This document shows, piece by piece, positions 61,090 to 64,000 of a DNA stretch of 64,000 nt. Below the pieces are notes generated by a model. That model was not told the origin of the DNA, ran no database searches, and saw only the letters and a list, made by a program, of their open reading frames with translations. Position 1 is the first letter of the stretch. Each line of letters begins with the position of its first letter. The stretch is from Elizabethkingia miricola (lineage in GTDB: Bacteria; Bacteroidota; Bacteroidia; Flavobacteriales; Weeksellaceae): NCBI RefSeq assembly GCF_001675285.1, contig NZ_LSGQ01000030.1, forward strand, positions 248,001 to 312,000. Direction: 5' to 3'. The position numbers were made by a program, and so were the translations under genes.

Positions 61090-61858
61090 AAGCTCTTTTG
61101 GTTAAAATTAAAGAAGAAAGATCTTCTGCCTGTAAGATATGTACTGCTCTAGCTCCTTTCTGTATTGCCGAAAATGCATTATCCAGTTTCGGTATCATTC
61201 CCTGAAAAATCTTGCCTTCTTCTTTTAGTTTTTCATAATTAGAAGGATTGATTTCGGGGATTACGGAGTCTTCATTTTCTACATCCTCCAGCACGCCTTT
61301 CTTTTCGAAGCAATAATACAAAAAGCTTTCGTAATTTCCGCTCATAGCCGTAGCAATTGCAGATGCCATAGTATCTGCATTGGTATTCAGCAACTGACCG
61401 TTTCCATTATGTGTAATGGCACAAAAAACCGGAACGAATCCCGCCTGCAATATCTTATCAATATTTTCGGAATTAACCGCAGCCACATCTCCTACAAAAC
61501 CAAAATCTATAGGATTAGCAGGTCTTTTATTAGCCTGTACGCTATTAGCATCCGCTCCGGACAGCCCTATAGCTGTATCTCCGTTTGCAGATAAGGCTGC
61601 CACAATATTTTTGCTGATCAGCCCTCCATAAACCATTGTAATAAGCTTTAGCGTCTCTGCATCCGTAACTCTGCGTCCGTCTATCATCTGTTGCGGAATA
61701 TCCATTTTTTCGGCTAACTCCGTTGCTATTTTCCCACCGCCATGTATCAGAATCTTGGGTTCTTTTATACCAGAAAATTCTCTCAGAAAAGCAGAAAGTT
61801 TTTCCGGATTATCAATGACATTTCCCCCGATTTTGATAATATGCAGTGGTTGCTTCAT
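61067..61858 (-). CDS. argB: N-acylglutamate kinase (acetylglutamate kinase family)
   Basis: The enzyme phosphorylates N-acetyl- (or N-succinyl-) glutamate, the second step of arginine synthesis. The 263-residue protein starts MKQPLHIIKIGGNVIDN and has the phosphate loops ILIHGGGK and ADANSVQANKR, then GMIPKLDNAFSAI near residue 220, all typical of the amino-acid kinase fold. It has no N-terminal helix for arginine feedback, so it is probably not directly inhibited by arginine. It overlaps the argE-like gene by 23 bases. Confidence 0.95.
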   Translation of the reverse strand: MKQPLHIIKIGGNVIDNPEKLSAFLREFSGIKEPKILIHGGGKIATELAEKMDIPQQMIDGRRVTDAETLKLITMVYGGLISKNIVAALSANGDTAIGLSGADANSVQANKRPANPIDFGFVGDVAAVNSENIDKILQAGFVPVFCAITHNGNGQLLNTNADTMASAIATAMSGNYESFLYYCFEKKGVLEDVENEDSVIPEINPSNYEKLKEEGKIFQGMIPKLDNAFSAIQKGARAVHILQAEDLSSLILTKRAYGTRITA

Positions 61859-61885
61859 ACAATTTTGTTATGGTTTATTATTTAT

Positions 61886-61917
61886 AACCTCATAGATTTT
61901 GGAAACCTATGAGGTTT
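61886..61917. repeat. Short palindrome, copy C of a possible dispersed family
   Basis: AACCTCATAG and CTATGAGGTT are perfect 10-bp arms around ATTTTGGAAAC. It lies between argF' and argB and closely resembles the palindrome at 48344-48370. Confidence 0.45.
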
Positions 61918-61922
61918 CTTTA

Positions 61923-62873
61923 TTATAAAATATTCTTCAGTACCCATTGCGCAGTAATCAGACGATTTCCTGCCTGCTGATAGACTAATGCATTTTCGCT
62001 GTCCAGTACCTCATCACTGATTTCTACATTTCTTCTCACCGGAAGACAGTGCATTACTTTAGCGTTATTAGTTTGCTTCAGCTTTTCCAAAGTGAGCAGC
62101 CAGTCTCCTTTTACTTCAGGAGTAGCTCCGTAATCACTGAATGAAGACCAGTTTTTCACATAAATAAAGTCAGCATCTTTTAATGCTTCGTCCTGATCGT
62201 TCGTAATCGTTAATCCGGCTGTATATTCTGTATCCAGATCATAACCTTCCGGGAAAGTAACTGTTACATCTGCATCTATTTCTTTTACCCATTCACAGAA
62301 CGAATTTGCCACTGAATGCGCAATAGACTTTACATGAGGAGCCCAGGTTAGTACAACCTTAGGTTTTCTGTCTTCTTTCCAGTTCTCTTTTATGGTCAGC
62401 ATATCCGTAAAGCTCTGCAACGGATGTCGGGTTGCCGATTCTAAAGAAACAATCGGAACTGTAGCATGTTCAATAAACTGATTCAATACCTTATCCTGTG
62501 TATCTTCCTCTTTATCTTTAAAAGCAGGGAAACAACGAATAGCAATAACATCACAATATTCGCTTAACACTTTTGCAGCATCTTTAATATGCTCAACTGT
62601 AGTTCCGTCCATCACTGCACCATCATGTAGCTCCCATGTCCATGCATCTTGTCCTGCATTAATAATAATGTAGTTTAAACCAAGATTCTGACATGCTTTC
62701 TGCATGCTGATACGTGTACGAAGACTAGGATTAAGAAAAACCAGCCCTACAGTTTTGTTTTTCCCAAAATCCGGTGTTCCCAACGGATTATTCTTAATAT
62801 CTATACATTCCTGCAGCGCCTGTTCCAGATTGGGGACATCGTCTACGCAAGTAAATTTCTGTAATTTAGCCAT
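61923..62873 (-). CDS. argF': N-acylornithine carbamoyltransferase (probable N-succinylornithine type)
   Basis: The 316-residue carbamoyltransferase has the carbamoyl-phosphate loop FLNPSLRTRISMQKA near residue 50 and the ligand-binding MHCLPVRRNVEISDEV near residue 270. The LRTR and CLPVRRN motifs mark the N-acetyl/N-succinylornithine subfamily rather than ornithine carbamoyltransferase. At the residue that decides acetyl against succinyl (Glu in Xanthomonas, Pro in Bacteroides fragilis, as I recall), this protein has Val93 in MDGTTVEHI, which points to succinyl. It overlaps argD by 8 bases. Confidence 0.92.
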   Translation of the reverse strand: MAKLQKFTCVDDVPNLEQALQECIDIKNNPLGTPDFGKNKTVGLVFLNPSLRTRISMQKACQNLGLNYIIINAGQDAWTWELHDGAVMDGTTVEHIKDAAKVLSEYCDVIAIRCFPAFKDKEEDTQDKVLNQFIEHATVPIVSLESATRHPLQSFTDMLTIKENWKEDRKPKVVLTWAPHVKSIAHSVANSFCEWVKEIDADVTVTFPEGYDLDTEYTAGLTITNDQDEALKDADFIYVKNWSSFSDYGATPEVKGDWLLTLEKLKQTNNAKVMHCLPVRRNVEISDEVLDSENALVYQQAGNRLITAQWVLKNIL

Positions 62874-63996
62874 TGAGTTCAGTTTTTAGAGCATTAACAA
62901 ATTGATCAATCTCCGCTTTGGAAACTGCTAACGACGGTAAAATTCTGAGTGTATTCTTATTGGATGCATTTCCTGTAAGAATCTTATGTTTCCATAATAA
63001 GTTGTTACGCACTTCAGCACATGGCATTTCCAATTCTATTCCGGTCATCAATCCAACACTACGAACCTCTTTTACTTTTGGCAAATCTTTTACCTGCTCA
63101 ACAAGATAATCGCCTATTTCCTGAGCATTCTGAATAAGATTCTCCTTCTCCAGAATCTGCAGTACAGCCAAAGAAGCCGCACATGCCAAATAGTTCCCGC
63201 CAAAAGTAGTCCCTAACATTCCCTTTTTGGCCTCTATTTTTGGAGAAATAAGTACTCCCGCTACCGGAAAACCATTTCCCATTCCTTTTGCTGTTGTAAT
63301 AAGATCTGGCTTTACGCCGGAAAACTGATGTGCAAAGAATTTACCTGTTCTTCCGTATCCTGATTGTATTTCATCCAGAATGAAAACAGCATTATGTTCC
63401 TGACACAATTTCTCTATTTTCTGAAGGAAAGAATCTGTAGGGATCTGAATCCCACCGACTCCCTGAATTCCTTCAATAATTACAGATGATATTTCATTTT
63501 CAGCAAAGGCTTTTTCCAGTGCTTCTTCGTTATTAAACTCTACAAACAATATATTATCCGTTTCGTTAACCGGCGCAACAATACTTGCATCATCTGTAGC
63601 AGCTACTGCTGCAGAGGTACGGCCATGGAAAGCTTTGCTGAAAGCTATTACTTTCTTCTTGCCATTATGAAAAGAAGCTAGTTTCAGTGCATTTTCATTA
63701 GCTTCAGCGCCCGAATTACACAGAAACAACTGATAATCATTGTAACCGCTTAATTTCCCTAATAATTCTGCTACCTGGCTCTGAATCGGGATATTTACTG
63801 AATTTGAGTAAAAACCAATGTTCTGTAATTGTTCAGAAATTGTTTTTACATAGTGCGGGTGGGAATGCCCCACTGAAATTACGGCATGTCCGCCGTATAA
63901 ATCTAAATATTTTTCACCTTTATCATCCCACAGATAAGAAGCTTCTGCTTTTACCGGTGTAAGATCGAAAAGGCTGTATACGTCAAATAAATTCAT
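62866..63996 (-). CDS. argD: N-acylornithine aminotransferase
   Basis: The 376-residue class-III PLP aminotransferase has NSGAEANENALKLA near residue 94, FILDEIQSGYGRTGKF near residue 200, and the PLP lysine in TTAKGMGNGFP near residue 237. It converts N-acylglutamate semialdehyde to N-acylornithine in arginine synthesis. The start ATG lies only 5 bases from the window edge, so the upstream arg genes (argC, argG or others) and the promoter would be beyond it. It overlaps argF' by 8 bases, so the two are translationally coupled. Confidence 0.95.
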   Translation of the reverse strand: MNLFDVYSLFDLTPVKAEASYLWDDKGEKYLDLYGGHAVISVGHSHPHYVKTISEQLQNIGFYSNSVNIPIQSQVAELLGKLSGYNDYQLFLCNSGAEANENALKLASFHNGKKKVIAFSKAFHGRTSAAVAATDDASIVAPVNETDNILFVEFNNEEALEKAFAENEISSVIIEGIQGVGGIQIPTDSFLQKIEKLCQEHNAVFILDEIQSGYGRTGKFFAHQFSGVKPDLITTAKGMGNGFPVAGVLISPKIEAKKGMLGTTFGGNYLACAASLAVLQILEKENLIQNAQEIGDYLVEQVKDLPKVKEVRSVGLMTGIELEMPCAEVRNNLLWKHKILTGNASNKNTLRILPSLAVSKAEIDQFVNALKTELNG

Positions 63997-64000
63997 TTTT

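Overview
The window looks like a chromosomal segment of a Flavobacteriia member (Bacteroidota), most likely Elizabethkingia or a close Chryseobacterium-group relative. The basis is AT-rich DNA, many TonB-dependent receptors, a SusC/SusD pair, Bacteroidota-type promoters (TAnnTTTG -7 boxes) in front of many genes, a chromosomal catB and the presumed N-succinyl arginine route. The genus is inference. I see no rRNA, tRNA, CRISPR array, prophage or intact insertion sequence.

Layout. 1-8.7 kb (+): the 3' part of a TonB-dependent receptor, a small membrane protein, asd, a CDF metal exporter, then an AmgK-like sugar kinase, a free-standing RapZ C-terminal domain and a MurU-like nucleotidyltransferase (probable peptidoglycan amino-sugar recycling), a LOG-family protein and a DUF6702 protein. 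8.7-9.2 kb: a gene-poor stretch with two perfect hairpins that resemble a dispersed Bacteroidota repeat, and one possible 43-codon ORF. 9.2-15.3 kb: a TonB receptor and a DUF5689 lipoprotein, divergent from a secreted endonuclease/phosphatase-fold enzyme, then a DUF6146 lipoprotein. 15.4-22 kb: SusD and SusC, divergent from an MFS transporter and a NUDIX-fold regulator with a ruined catalytic box; a 35-bp palindrome lies between them. 22-29.6 kb: superoxide dismutase, metK behind a SAM-II-type riboswitch, oxyR divergent from catalase, enoyl-CoA hydratase, a dCMP-deaminase-family protein, xerD and a NUDIX hydrolase.

29.6-36.4 kb (-): catB, a haem-binding protein, an Ig-like lipoprotein, a serine hydrolase, a D-2-hydroxyacid dehydrogenase, an acyl-CoA thioesterase and a membrane-anchored HU-domain protein. 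36.4-44.9 kb (-): two tandem prolyl-oligopeptidase paralogues, a TonB receptor under a TPP riboswitch (probable thiamine uptake), a WG-repeat protein and a DUF2752/CD225 membrane pair. 45-51 kb: aconitase (+), then Hsp20, two small membrane proteins, an ECF sigma factor and a LytTR/LytS-type two-component system (-). 51.2-58 kb (+): three consecutive outer-membrane beta-barrel paralogues divergent from the two-component system, then an Lrp/AsnC regulator. 58.5-64 kb (-): arginine biosynthesis genes argD, argF', argB, argE-like and argH.

The best candidates for under-described biology are the AmgK / RapZ-C / MurU operon, the NUDIX-regulated SusCD locus with its palindrome, the two-component system facing three barrel paralogues, and the receptor / DUF5689 / nuclease group. 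Two riboswitches (SAM-II on metK, TPP on a receptor) each start directly below a TAnnTTTG box. All functions are read from sequence by eye; no database search was run.
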